Origin: Monarcha castaneiventris obscurior
Taxonomy: Eukaryota; Chordata; Aves; Passeriformes; Monarchidae
Length of the DNA stretch: 64,000 bases
Reading direction: 5' to 3'
Assembly: GCA_026261815.1 (NCBI GenBank)
Contig: JAMPIT010000481.1
Coordinates: 4,401,501 to 4,465,500, forward strand
Shown here: positions 25,655 to 36,035 of the stretch, piece by piece
Layout: each line of letters starts with the position of its first letter
Position numbering within the stretch: position 1 is the first letter of the stretch
Translations under genes and position numbers: made by a program
Notes under the pieces: generated by a model
The model's input: the letters and a program-made list of their open reading frames with translations, nothing else
Told to the model about the DNA's origin: nothing
Database searches by the model: none

Positions 25655-26330
25655 CACCGCCCGGCACGGACAGAACCTCCCTCGGCAGGGACAGAACCTC
25701 CCTCGGCACTGCCCCTCGGAACAACCAGCACCGCCCCGAAGGGACAGAACCGCCCCGGCAGGGACAGAACCTCCCTCGGCAGCGACAGAACCTCCCTCGG
25801 CACTGCCCCTCCGAACCTCCGCACCGCCCCGGGAGGGACAGAACCGTCCCCTGAGTGACCGCACCTCCCTCCGCACTGCCCCTCCGACCCACCCCCACCG
25901 CCCCGGGAGGGACAGAACCTCTGTCCGAATCCCCGCACCGCCCCGGGAGGGACAGAACCACCCCGGGAGGGACAGAACCTCCCTCCGCACTGCCCCTCGG
26001 AACCCCCCGCACCGGCCTGGGAGGGACAGCACCGTCCCCTGAGTGACCGCACCTCACTCTGAATGACCGCACCTCCCTCCGCACTGCCCCTCGGAACCCC
26101 CGCACCGCCCCAGGAGGGACAGAACCACCCCGGGAGGGACAGAATCTCCCCCCGCACTGCCCCTCCGAACCCCCCGCACCGCCCCAGGAGGGACAGAACC
26201 ACCCCGGGAGGGACAGAATCTCCCCCCGCACTGCCCCTCCGAACCCCCCGCACCGCCCCGGGAGGCACAGCCGTGCCCCTCGGAACACCCCCCAGCGCCC
26301 TGCACGGCCCCGCAGCGCCCCTCGGAACCA
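25655..26330. repeat. GC-rich promoter-proximal minisatellite with 74-bp higher-order unit
   Basis: Short modules such as GGGAGGGACAGAACC and TCCGCACTGCCCCTC recur many times in varied order. Near the upstream end they settle into a 74-bp unit, with AGGAGGGACAGAACC at both 26112 and 26186. The C-rich strand is plus, so the DOK5-sense strand is G-rich. The array begins about 85 bp upstream of the DOK5 ATG and must overlap its 5' UTR or core promoter. Confidence 0.9.
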
Positions 26331-27092
26331 TCCGCAGCACCCCGGAGCGACCCTGGGGCAGAGCTGCCACAGCCCCCGTCCGCAGTCCCTGTGCCACCCC
26401 CGCCTGCTCCATCCCCGCATCCTCGGGGGTCCCGCTGCCCGACTCTGCATCCCGCCCTCCATCCGCGGGTGAGCACCGGGATCGGCCCCACCGTGCGGGG
26501 CCACCTCCCTCTCAGACCCGTGGTTTTTCACCAGGAAAGTGGCTTTCCCTGGAAGTCTTTCAGATGCCTGAAATGCAGCCAGGATTCTCCGGAGTGTCCT
26601 CCGAAGGACGGGTAACCCGAGCTGCTGCCCTGCGGCCGAGGAAATGTCACACGAGCCTGGGCTGTGCTTTCTGGGCAGTGTGTGGTTGCAGTAAGGACAG
26701 AGCTTGCCTGGCACCGGGCCCTGGGGTTGCCTTCTGTGGCTCCCAAGTTCTCCTGTTCCAAGAATGTGCAAACACTGCCGAGTACTCCAGAGATGAGGAG
26801 AGAGGGGCTCTGGTGACTCCACACGGGTTACCTGTGCTATAAATACCGTGTCCTGGAAAGGGGGACTGCTCATCTCTGCAGAACGTCTTTATTTAGAGTC
26901 ACAGATACCGGCAGCCCTAGGAGGTCAGCCAGACTGATGACTTTGACTTTGGGAATTATCCTGCCGAGGAAATTACAAATGGGACAGCAAGAAAGGCAGA
27001 GCAGGGCAGCACCACGGAGCACAGAAGGGAGAGCAGCCCCCAGCTGGGCCGAGTGCAGGGCTGTGGGGAAGAGATGCCCGTGTTTATTTAGT

Positions 27093-27155
27093 TCACAGAA
27101 TCACAGAGTCATTTAGGCTGGAAAAGGTTATCGAGGCCAAACCCACCTCTGACAG
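27093..27155 (-). mobile_element. CR1-type 3' tail fragment
   Basis: TCACAGAATCACAGAGTCAT, then TTAGGCTGGAAAAGG and GAGGCCAAACCCACC match the reverse complement of the end of the CR1 subfamily carrying the TTGGAAAAGACC-type tail. Confidence 0.7.
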
Positions 27156-27534
27156 AAGTGGCCCCTGTCTGGTTTGAATGTGTGGCTCCCTCCTGTCAGG
27201 GGCAGGCAGGAATGATGCCGTGGCAGCGTGGTGCTCGCAGCTCTCTTTTCAAGAGGTGATTGTGCTTTGCAAGGCTTTGCGAGATATTAATTGATGGAGT
27301 GGATTTCAGAGGGCTCTCCAGCTGAAGGACTGATTCACTGAGGATAGAGGAGGCAAGTCTGCAGTCCTCACTTTGGGATTTACACTTCCCGCTCCTTTCC
27401 ACGGAGCTTTTGTACAGGATGCATAAAATAAAACAGCTTCAGCCAGAAACCGTGGAACCTTCCACTCCCATGCACCAAAACACACCAGAAACCAGAGAAT
27501 CTATAATATGACCTTGGGGCCCCCATGGTGATCA

Positions 27535-27945
27535 GAGGGATGGAGCAGCTTTCCTACGAGGAAATGCTGAAAGAGTTGGGATTGTTCAGCCTGGAGAGGA
27601 GAAGCTTTGGGGTGACATCAGTGTGCCTGAAGGAGCTGCAGGAGAGATGGAGAGAGACTTTGGCCAAGGGCTGGAGGGACAGGACAAGGAGAAATGGCTT
27701 CACACTGACAGAGAGGAGGTTTAGGTGGGATATTGGGCAGGAATTGTTCCCTGTGAGGGTGGGCAGGCCCTGGCACAGGGTGCCCAGAGCAGCTGTGGCT
27801 GCCCCTGGATCCCTGGCAGTGCCCAAGGCCAGGCTGGACATTGGGGCTTGGAGCAGCCTGGGACAGTGGGAGGTGTCCCTGCCATGGCAGGGGTGGCACT
27901 GGGTGAGCTTTAAGATCCCTTCCAGCCCAAACCATTCCATGAAAT
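27535..27945 (+). mobile_element. CR1 LINE 3' region (about 410 bp)
   Basis: This is the longest ordinary CR1 copy in the window. In order it shows GGGATTGTTCAGCCTGGAGA, a GGGGTGACATC block, GGACAAGGAGAAATGG, GGTTTAGGTGGGATATTGGG, CAAGGCCAGGCTGGACATTG and TTTAAGATCCCTTCCAGCCC with AACCATTCCATGAAA. It is truncated at the 5' side, as is usual for CR1. The short open frame across it is not a gene. Confidence 0.95.
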
Positions 27946-30694
27946 CCACACACAGCAGCTGCATCTGATAAAGCCCAGGCTGTGGAATTACCAAGAAATG
28001 CACTTTTGTTCAATACTAGTGCTGGAAGCATCAAGTGAATTCTAAGCCCGGGATTAAATAACAACAATAAACAAAACCGGAGAGGCTTAGTGGGGTTTCA
28101 AAGACATTTGTAGCAGGGAAGAGATGACAGAGCCACTTTAGTTGGCTTTTCAACAAGTTTGGACGTTTGTTCTAATCCCTGGCAGGACCTGCAAACACTC
28201 ACTGCTGGTTTCATTAGTCACTGGCATATTCCTGCAGGTAAACACATTCCTGAGAGCTTGGCTAAGCCAAGGTGGATTTAAGCCTGTGCTTATTCTTTGA
28301 TGAATTAGGATATTAGAGTCCACTTACATCTTCCCTTTGAACAGCGTAAATCCCTTGCACACGCCACAGTTCAAAGAGAAAATGCACTTCAATTCCCGTG
28401 TGGGCAATATGCTCCAAGAATGTGCCAGAAAATCTCATTGTTCAGGTTTTCCACTCGGTGCTAGCTCCAGAAAAAAACTTAATTTCCCACCTTTTAATAT
28501 GCAAATGTGTGCCCTGGTTGGTTTGACAGGAGTCCTCTCCTTTCCCTGGGTCTGTTGACCATCAGCCCTCACCACAAGGAAATGCAGCACTACATTTATC
28601 TTTATCTACATTCCAAACTGTCAAAAACCTCCTTAGTAAGCTGTCACTGAAATCCTTTTCCTTTTAATGCCAATATTGTTGCTATTATTTCTTGGGAAGA
28701 TAAGAGCCAAGGGTCACTTTGAAGCACCAGCCTGTTGTTAATAATTTAAGTGGATTATTGTTATATTTGAATCTCATCACAACTCTCATTGTGCTGCCCT
28801 AAGATGAGCTCGTTGCTTTTAGCCCCCTGCAAACACAAATCACTGTCACAAATTTTAACTCGGTTTTTTCCCCAAAATGCCATCCTGACATTTCAGAAGG
28901 AAGTTGCATTCATTTTATGACATCTGCAGCACCTCATCCCCTGCGCCCAGGGTATTATTTCATCACAGGTGAAATCTGCCAAACACCTCTGGGACTTCCC
29001 AAGCTAAAGGATAAAAAACTGGTTACTTTCAGGGAGCAGTATTTTCCATGGAAGTTCTTTCCTGGGACTAGTCAAGCATTTCCTGTTTGGAAAAAAAAAA
29101 AAAAAAAAGAAAAGAAAAGAAGGAAATTTTCTTATTTGATCCCCCTGAAATGATTTTCTGGAAATCTATAGCACACGTCAATATTTTTTTATGAAATGCT
29201 CCCCTACCATTTTGCCTCCATAAGGTCAGGATGCCAACATTTTTCCACTATTATTTTGCTATTCCAGAGGAGTTTGGAGATGATAACATCACCATGAAGT
29301 GTGCTGACCTTTTCAGGTGCTCTGGGGCTACTGGAGTGCAATATTGCAGCCACAGGATCTCCATGAAAAGCTGTTGGGCATTCCAGTGTCTAATTTTGTT
29401 GTGGTGTGAGGTACATTTTTGACATTTCCTTCTGATTTTTGCAGTGGGAATTGTGAATTTGGACGAGTTCCGGCTGTGAGGAAATGCGATGGAGTGAAAT
29501 AAGAGGCTGTAATTCTTTATAAAAACTGATGGGTTCTCTCATGTTACTGCAGACACTGAAATCCCTTATTCTCCTTTTGCCTTGGATCGTCTAATTTTGG
29601 AAAAAGCCCCCAAAAAAAGAAATTTATCCTGAATTTCTTTCTTTCAGAATGCAGAGATTTGATTAGTTTTGCCTCATAATTGAGGCTTGCTCTCCTCTGG
29701 TGCAAATGCACGGCACAGAACTGCTCAGAAATTCCTTCCTCCCTTATGTGTCATTGTGCTAATTAATTTTGAGTGAATGAATTCTGCTGAAATTAAGATT
29801 TCTCAGGTACTTTTCCCTGCTGTTCCATCTCCTTCTGTACCTCTTTGTACATCATCCACAATCTGCTCCCAAGCTGGCAATGTCCAGCTCTGTCAGGCTT
29901 CAGGCTGAGGAGTTGTGTGTTGGGTCACAGAATTTAGGAAAATCCATAAAACTGGGCATAAATTCGAGCATTCCCTGGTGGAGAGAGGGCAGGACCCTTG
30001 GTTAAAACATCCTTGTTTGCTCCGGGGGTTTTAAAATCCGTCAGGTAGAAAATTGTATTAGTGGAATGCACGCAGAACTCCCTGGCAGGGTTACTGTGCA
30101 GATGTCAGTCAGTGCCAAAACATGAAAATTCATGAGATTGAGCTTGTAACTTATAAAAAAAACCCCAATCCTAACAGCAGGAAGGCCCAGAGCTCCCCGT
30201 GCAGCAAGCAGGGAAGTGCCTGCCAGCAGCAGCCACTGATAATCAATATTTAATGCAAATAAATAATCTATTAACCAGGCTAGCGTGTCACTGTGCACAG
30301 TGCTGCCATTGCCTTCCCTCTGCAGCCTTCATCCCAAGAATTCTGCTTTTGTGGAGCGAGGTGGAGAGAGGCTGAGAGAGCAAAGGGGGGGCTGGGGCAG
30401 CGGAGGAAATGCATCATTGCACTGCAAACTCCGCTCTGACTGGAATATTTTGTCCCTAACAAAATTCCTGTCAGCTCAGGGAATGCTGAGATGGGAATGA
30501 ATAAAATAAATGCTGAGTGAATGTGCAACCCAGCGTCGAAAAACCCAACGTTTATTTCGCTTGCTTGGTGTTTTGGTGAGAGTTTGAGGCATTGAAGCAC
30601 TTTGGCATCGCTGCTCTCCTGCAGACACATGCAGGGACCTCCCTGCATCTGCAGAGAGGGCTGGGGGATTAAACAGGGCTGCAGCATCACCATC

Positions 30695-31346
30695 TGTGAT
30701 AAATAGAGATTTATCCAATAAATAGATATTTAGCCAAATAGAGATTTAGCCAATAATATTGGCTTTCTGCAAATGTTAAAATAAGTAATGTTAAAAGTAG
30801 TGGCTTTGTCACAAATAAATGTGTTTTATATATATATATATATTAGCTTTATTACAAAATAGATGCTACTTAAGGTAGTTTGGTTGTGAAGATGTGTTTT
30901 TTAATACTTTTTCATGCAACCAAAAACTTAGAAATAGCTATGCTTATGAACTATTTGCTTGGACCAGCAAATAAGATAATAGTCATCACCAAGAGACTTA
31001 TCCCCACAGCAATCACTGATTTTGGGAAGAGGAGAACTGATCCTGGAAGGGTGTTGAATATGTGTCACCAAGAGGCTTATCCCCACAGCAATCTCCTGGT
31101 TTTGGGAAGAAGAGAACTGATCCTGGAAGGTGTGGAAAATGTATAATTGTTTATGAATATGTATAATTGTTTATGAATATGTAATAAGTTGATGTATATG
31201 TAAAGGGAGTCCCCAGGAGAGCAGGGGTGCTCTTGGCAGAGCACCAAAGCACCCAGCGCTGTGACTTTTGCTTTATTCTCTTTGTCCCTTATTGTCCTTT
31301 ATTCAATTTTTCAATCCTGACAGGAGAGTGAACCTCGTTTTTCACA
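30695..31346 (+). mobile_element. Solo LTR, copy 1 (652 bp)
   Basis: Bounded by TGTGATAAATAG and TTTTTCACA, the element is homologous in reverse orientation to 33881-34421. It carries an AT-rich start, a (TA)n tract near 30830, a 79-bp tandem duplication (30987-31144) and a 20-bp duplication (31141-31180). No internal retroviral genes or second LTR in the same orientation are seen, so it is a solo LTR. Strand is by convention only: AATAAA motifs occur in both directions and true sense is not settled. Target-site repeats are not clear. Confidence 0.85.
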
Positions 31347-33880
31347 CCTCCATCCTCCCTGCACCTGCAGGGGATTTATAGGAGCCTGCTGAGCCTCAAA
31401 GCCTGGCTCTGACTGGGGCTGTGGCAGCCCTGGGGTGAATCAGCCTGTGCTGGTATCACCTGAAAATTGCATTTCCCCCACTGCCAGCCTGGTATTTCCT
31501 GATCAGCACAGGGACATTTCCTGATCCTGAGCCAGCACAGGGACACTGATCCCAGAGCTGGTCCCAAATCTGTGAGCACAGCCTCTGTGGGGCCGGCAGT
31601 GGGCAAAGCAGCACTGCCAGAGGCTCAGATCCCAGCAAGGGCTGGGTTCTGATCGTTCCCCTGTGCCTGAGGATTGGGATTTTGTGGGTAAATAATGGAT
31701 AACACATATGATTAATGTGATTTAAGTGAAGCTGTTTATTTTGAAAACTGTAGGTATTCTTATATTTTAAGTGACAGTACTAGAAATAAAGTTATAAGTT
31801 TTCTCACAGTGCCTTTTTTTACATAAAGTTTTACACAGTTTTTTTTATTTTAATTAGTGCTTTGACTTTTGTATTAGAAGGTTACAATAATAATTTTTTT
31901 TTGCCAAACTCTTTTCTAGACACTTGGGAGTTAATTTTCTTTTTTTCACAGATGTTTTATAAATGGCCTTGGGAAAGAAATGCAGAGGCCTATTGCTTTT
32001 TTAAATGCAGAGGCTTATTTCTCATTTAACGAGTTTGGATTGCTCACTGTTTATTTATGTATTATATGTATATATATATATATATGTTTACATATTTATT
32101 ACATATCCACGTAAGCGCAAATACTTATCCTTTATAGGATTTCACTGCCCCACGGTGCCTGGAATAATTCCTGCAAGGGATCCTTCCAAACAGGGCCTGC
32201 CCCTGCTGATGGCAACACCAAAATCTCTGGGATCAACCAGCATTATCCCATTCTCTCAGGGATGGAATTGCCAACGTCAAGCTGGGAGATTTGGCAGCCA
32301 AAGGTGTAGAAATCCTGCCATAAATTAATGTTTTGCTTATTGTACGTTCACAAAGGAACCCAACCGGGAGAGTATTAATGGCACCCAGGGAAATATTTAG
32401 GGCAGGACCTGTATTTAATGGTGTCTGACATTTTAAAGGATGTTCTGTAGGAATCTAAACCTTGTAACCTTGTCCAGAAAAAGATTTGGGGTTCTTACCA
32501 GCACTCGGGCTGTGGTCAGTGCTGGAACATGATGCTGGTTGCTATTACACAAAATTATTACATAAAATACATAATATTATTATTATTTAAATAATTTACC
32601 ATTATTGTCCTGCAAGAAAAGCACCAGCTAAGTTTCAGTCAAAACCCAAATGTTCGTGTTCCACTTGAAAATTCAAGTAGAAGCTTCTTTGCCTTACATC
32701 ACAAATTTAAACACAAGCTGTTTCTAAATTTAATTTCAATGTACACATTTATAGAAATTCCAAAACCAGTTGATTCCAGTGACATTTCTTACCTATTGTT
32801 TTGCCCTAAATACTCATTGCTGAGCTAATGTCGAGCTAATTTGATGCCTGTGTTAACAAAATAGCTGCAAGGCAAATCCTTCTCCTGCCTCATGCTGCTT
32901 TAAGCATTTATTGCTGCACGTCTACAGAAAATTTACGCTTGGAATTTTGTTTTTTGATCTTTTTATTGCTGTTAAATGAGTTGGGGAAAAGGAGATATTC
33001 TAATTATAGTCCTCGCAGATGGCATTTGGAAAAGACACCAAACAGTGGCAGTTTACAAGGCAGTTTGTTATTCTGTGCTGCCTCAGGAGCAGTAGATTTA
33101 GGGGCTGGATTTTAGCATTTCCTTGGGCAGGGTTGAATTTGCAGGAGCATTTGGGCACCTGAATAAAAGGAATTAGTTTGAAAACAAAGAGCATTCCCCA
33201 GGACTGCAGTCAGGAAAAGCCAAAGCTGTCCCAGTGCCCTGGAGCTGTTGGGAAGGTGGGAAGGGTGGATTTTGTCTTCCTCCCTCTGCAGCACGTGGTG
33301 CAGGAAACAGAACTTTGCCAGAGCTGATTTCAGTTTCGTGTCAGGTCGCCCAAAACCAATGTACAAACTCAGGGGTTCTGACTGTAGAACAGCTCAATAA
33401 CGTGATTTGTTTATTATCACCCAAAGTTTACCAAGTTTTCCAACAAAGCTGCCACGAATTGAACACCTGCCTGCAGCGGGTGGCATTTGCAGACCTTTCT
33501 CATGCAGCTTCTTCCCCCAGGAACTGAGCAGAAGCACTCAGTGCCCAATTACCCCTGATTTCCCTGCAATTTACACAGGAAATATTGCAAATTGCGCCTC
33601 TCATGTAAATGATTTCAAACGAGGGTTCATTAACACGGGTGACTTTGCTCGCCTGGCTCTGGGGGCTCATCACTGTCCTCACTGGGGGACACACACAAGG
33701 ATTAGCAGGAGCAGAGACAGGCACAGCTATAAATATACTAAATAAATATTTTTTAAAAAATTTAAAAATATACAAACCCCACTCATTCATAAACTAAAAC
33801 AACAAGGACAACCTGAGAAACCTGCCCTGCCCAACATTAACAAGTCCTGCCAGCAGTGTCTCTGTTTCCTCACTGATAGT
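31347..33880. other. Intergenic DNA between inverted LTRs
   Basis: This is 2.5 kb of mostly AT-rich, apparently single-copy sequence, with a (TA)n run near 32068-32086. It shows no retroviral coding remnants, so the two LTRs are separate insertions and not the ends of one provirus. Confidence 0.7.
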
Positions 33881-34421
33881 TGTGAAAAACGAGGTTCACT
33901 CTCCTGTCAGGATTGAAAAGTTGAATAAAGGGACAAAGAGAATAAAGCAAAAGTCACAGCACTGGGTGCTTTGGTGCTCTGCCAAGAGCACCCCTGCTCT
34001 CCTGGGGACTCCCTTTAGATACACATCAACTTATTACATATTCATAAACAATTATACATATTCAACACCTTCTCCAGGAACAGTTAATGTAGGTCTCCCC
34101 TCTTCCCAGAACTAGCAGGTCGCTGTGGGGAGAAGCCTTTTGGTAACCCATATTATCTTATCTGGTGCTGATATGTTGTAGCAGGAGTCCAAGCAAATAT
34201 TTCATAAGCATAACTATTTCTAAGTTTTTGGTTGAATGAAAAAAAGTATTAAAAAAACCACATCTTCACAACCAAGCTACCTTATGTAGAATCTATTTTG
34301 TAATAAAGCTATTATATATATATAATTTATTTGTGACAAAGCCACTGTTACAAAAGCTACTTTTAACATCACTTATTTTAACCTTTGCAGAAAGCCAATA
34401 TTATAGCATCTATTTATCACA
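33881..34421 (-). mobile_element. Solo LTR, copy 2 (541 bp), inverted relative to copy 1
   Basis: On the plus strand it starts TGTGAAAAACGAGG and ends TATTTATCACA, the inverse of copy 1. TAGT lies on both sides (33877-33880 and 34422-34425), a probable 4-bp target-site duplication. It has single versions of the segments that are duplicated in copy 1. No gene content. Confidence 0.87.
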
Positions 34422-35734
34422 TAGTTAAATGTTACATTAATTCAGATTTCACTCTGTCATTGTTTGTGGCCAGACACATCTATCTCACTTCATGCTCACA
34501 TTTTTCCAATCAGTAGTTTACAAAGCAGTTTAAATGTTACATGAATATTAATAGCAAGTGAATTTGGGTGGCAAAAAGCACTGAGGCAAAAAGGTTAGAA
34601 ATTATTATAAAATGCAGTGCTGAAGAATTACTGAACCTGTGTTCTCCATAACCCACAACAAAACATCTGCTGAAACTTAAATATTGTGTTAAAACCTGAT
34701 AATATCATTATTATGGGACTCTTAAGGATTACTTAAGAGTACTGAAATTCAAATTTTGGTCATTGAGGGTGAGTCCTTGTGAATTTCTATGCTCAAAGCC
34801 TTCTCTTTCAAAACAAACCACGGCCAAAAAAAAAAAACAGGTGGGAATGTGAGAAGTAATTTTAAATTGCAGCTAATCTTGCTGTAACAATATTACCTGT
34901 CCCTTCAGACTGCCAGGGCTGGAGGCAGCAATGAAAATCTGGCAGCTCTCCTGCTCCTGGCACTGTTGCAGGAGTTGTGGGCATGGTTTGTGCTCCAGAA
35001 ATCACCTGTGTGCTTTGGGCCTTGCTGAAGGAAGCCCAGCTCTTAATGAATTTTCAGTGGGGTTTGGCTGCCTCCCTCTGCAGGGTCCTGGGGGAGCCTG
35101 GTTATTACATTTGGAAGGAGGCCTGGCCACGTGCAGGATTCTACCTTTTTGCTGTGGGTTTGGGAGGTTTTAGGCACAGGTCTGAAGTGCAATGAACAGG
35201 GCAAAGAGCAAGCAGGGCCTGGAGCTCCTGGCAGCAGCGAGGGCAGATTCTAGGGGGTTTTATTGTGCTTAAAGCAGTGCCAGGCTCCCCTCTGCCTTCA
35301 TTCAGGAAGATGAGGGGAGGGATTCATTCCTCTCCTGCAATTCTTGGGGATTTCTGAGCACGAGCACTGAAAGGCACAGCCCTGACTCACCAGGAGCCTT
35401 CACTGTGCACCTAAATCAAAGCACTGCCGTGGTGCCATCATAAATTAATGGCCTTACTCATGGAATGGTGTTTGAGCAGTGCTCAGGCCATGGCTGTTCC
35501 AGGCCTCATTCCTGAATGATGGATGACTAATTCCAAAGCCCTGGTTTCACTCTCCATCAATAACCACAGTTATGAGGGGGTTTTTTTCTGGAGGAACTGG
35601 TGTCTGCTTGTTGTAGCTTTTGGCTGGAGTCTCAGCAAATCTGAACTGGCAGAGTTTGATTCCCTTCAGCCCAGACTGTGCTCGTGGACACGTGGCTCTA
35701 TCCTTTGTCTTAAGTTTTCCTCATGCTCTCCAAA
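34422..35734. other. Intergenic DNA
   Basis: No repeat or exon is recognised apart from an A-tract at about 34825. Confidence 0.6.
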
Positions 35735-36035
35735 TGGGGGAATTCCTTCCCAATACCCCATCTAACCCTGCCTTCCTCCAGTTTGAAGCCATTCTCCTTT
35801 TTCCTGTCTCTCTCCAGGTTTCCTGCAGCTCCTTCAGGCCCTTCAAGGCCACAATGAGGTCACCCCAAAGCTTCTCCTCTCCAGGCTGAACAATCCCAGC
35901 CTTTCCTCCCAGCAGAGCTGCTCCATCCCTCTGCTCATCCTGGAGCCTCCTCTGGGCTCTCTGCAGCAGCTCCAGCTCCTTCCTGGGGACCCCAGAGCTG
36001 GATGCAGGATTCCAGGTGGGTTCTCACCATGCCAA
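35735..36035 (-). mobile_element. CR1 LINE fragment (about 300 bp)
   Basis: The plus strand reads GGGGGAATTCCTTCCCAATA, then CAGCTCCTTCAGGCCCTTC, GAGGTCACCCCAAAGCTTCT and AGGCTGAACAATCCCAGC, ending near GGATGCAGGATTCCAGG. It is the reverse complement of CR1 and extends farther 5' than the other copies, but lacks the terminal 3' part. Confidence 0.93.

Larger units (their letters stand above)
24800..26700 (-). promoter_or_regulatory. DOK5: Probable CpG island and promoter region of DOK5
   Basis: The sequence is markedly richer in CG dinucleotides than the flanks and surrounds the DOK5 start exon. I see no TATA box on the minus strand just upstream of the ATG, which fits a CpG-type promoter. 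The transcription start cannot be placed from sequence. A TATAAATA on the plus strand at 26838-26845 points away from DOK5 and has no supported gene. Confidence 0.65.
26881..30694. other. Intergenic DNA upstream of DOK5
   Basis: It holds two CR1 pieces (27093-27155 and 27535-27945) and an A-tract at about 29090-29108 followed by AAAAG units. No coding exon or RNA gene can be supported. Confidence 0.7.

Noticed and set aside
26838..26845. TATAAATA on the plus strand as a divergent promoter
   Set aside because: No open frame, exon or other promoter evidence follows it.
25602..26873. A 423-codon minus-strand open frame
   Set aside because: It crosses the GC-rich promoter array, is out of frame with DOK5, and has no domain. 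GC-rich repeats lack stop codons by composition.
30695..34421. A complete provirus with two LTRs
   Set aside because: The two LTRs are inverted relative to each other and no retroviral genes lie between them.
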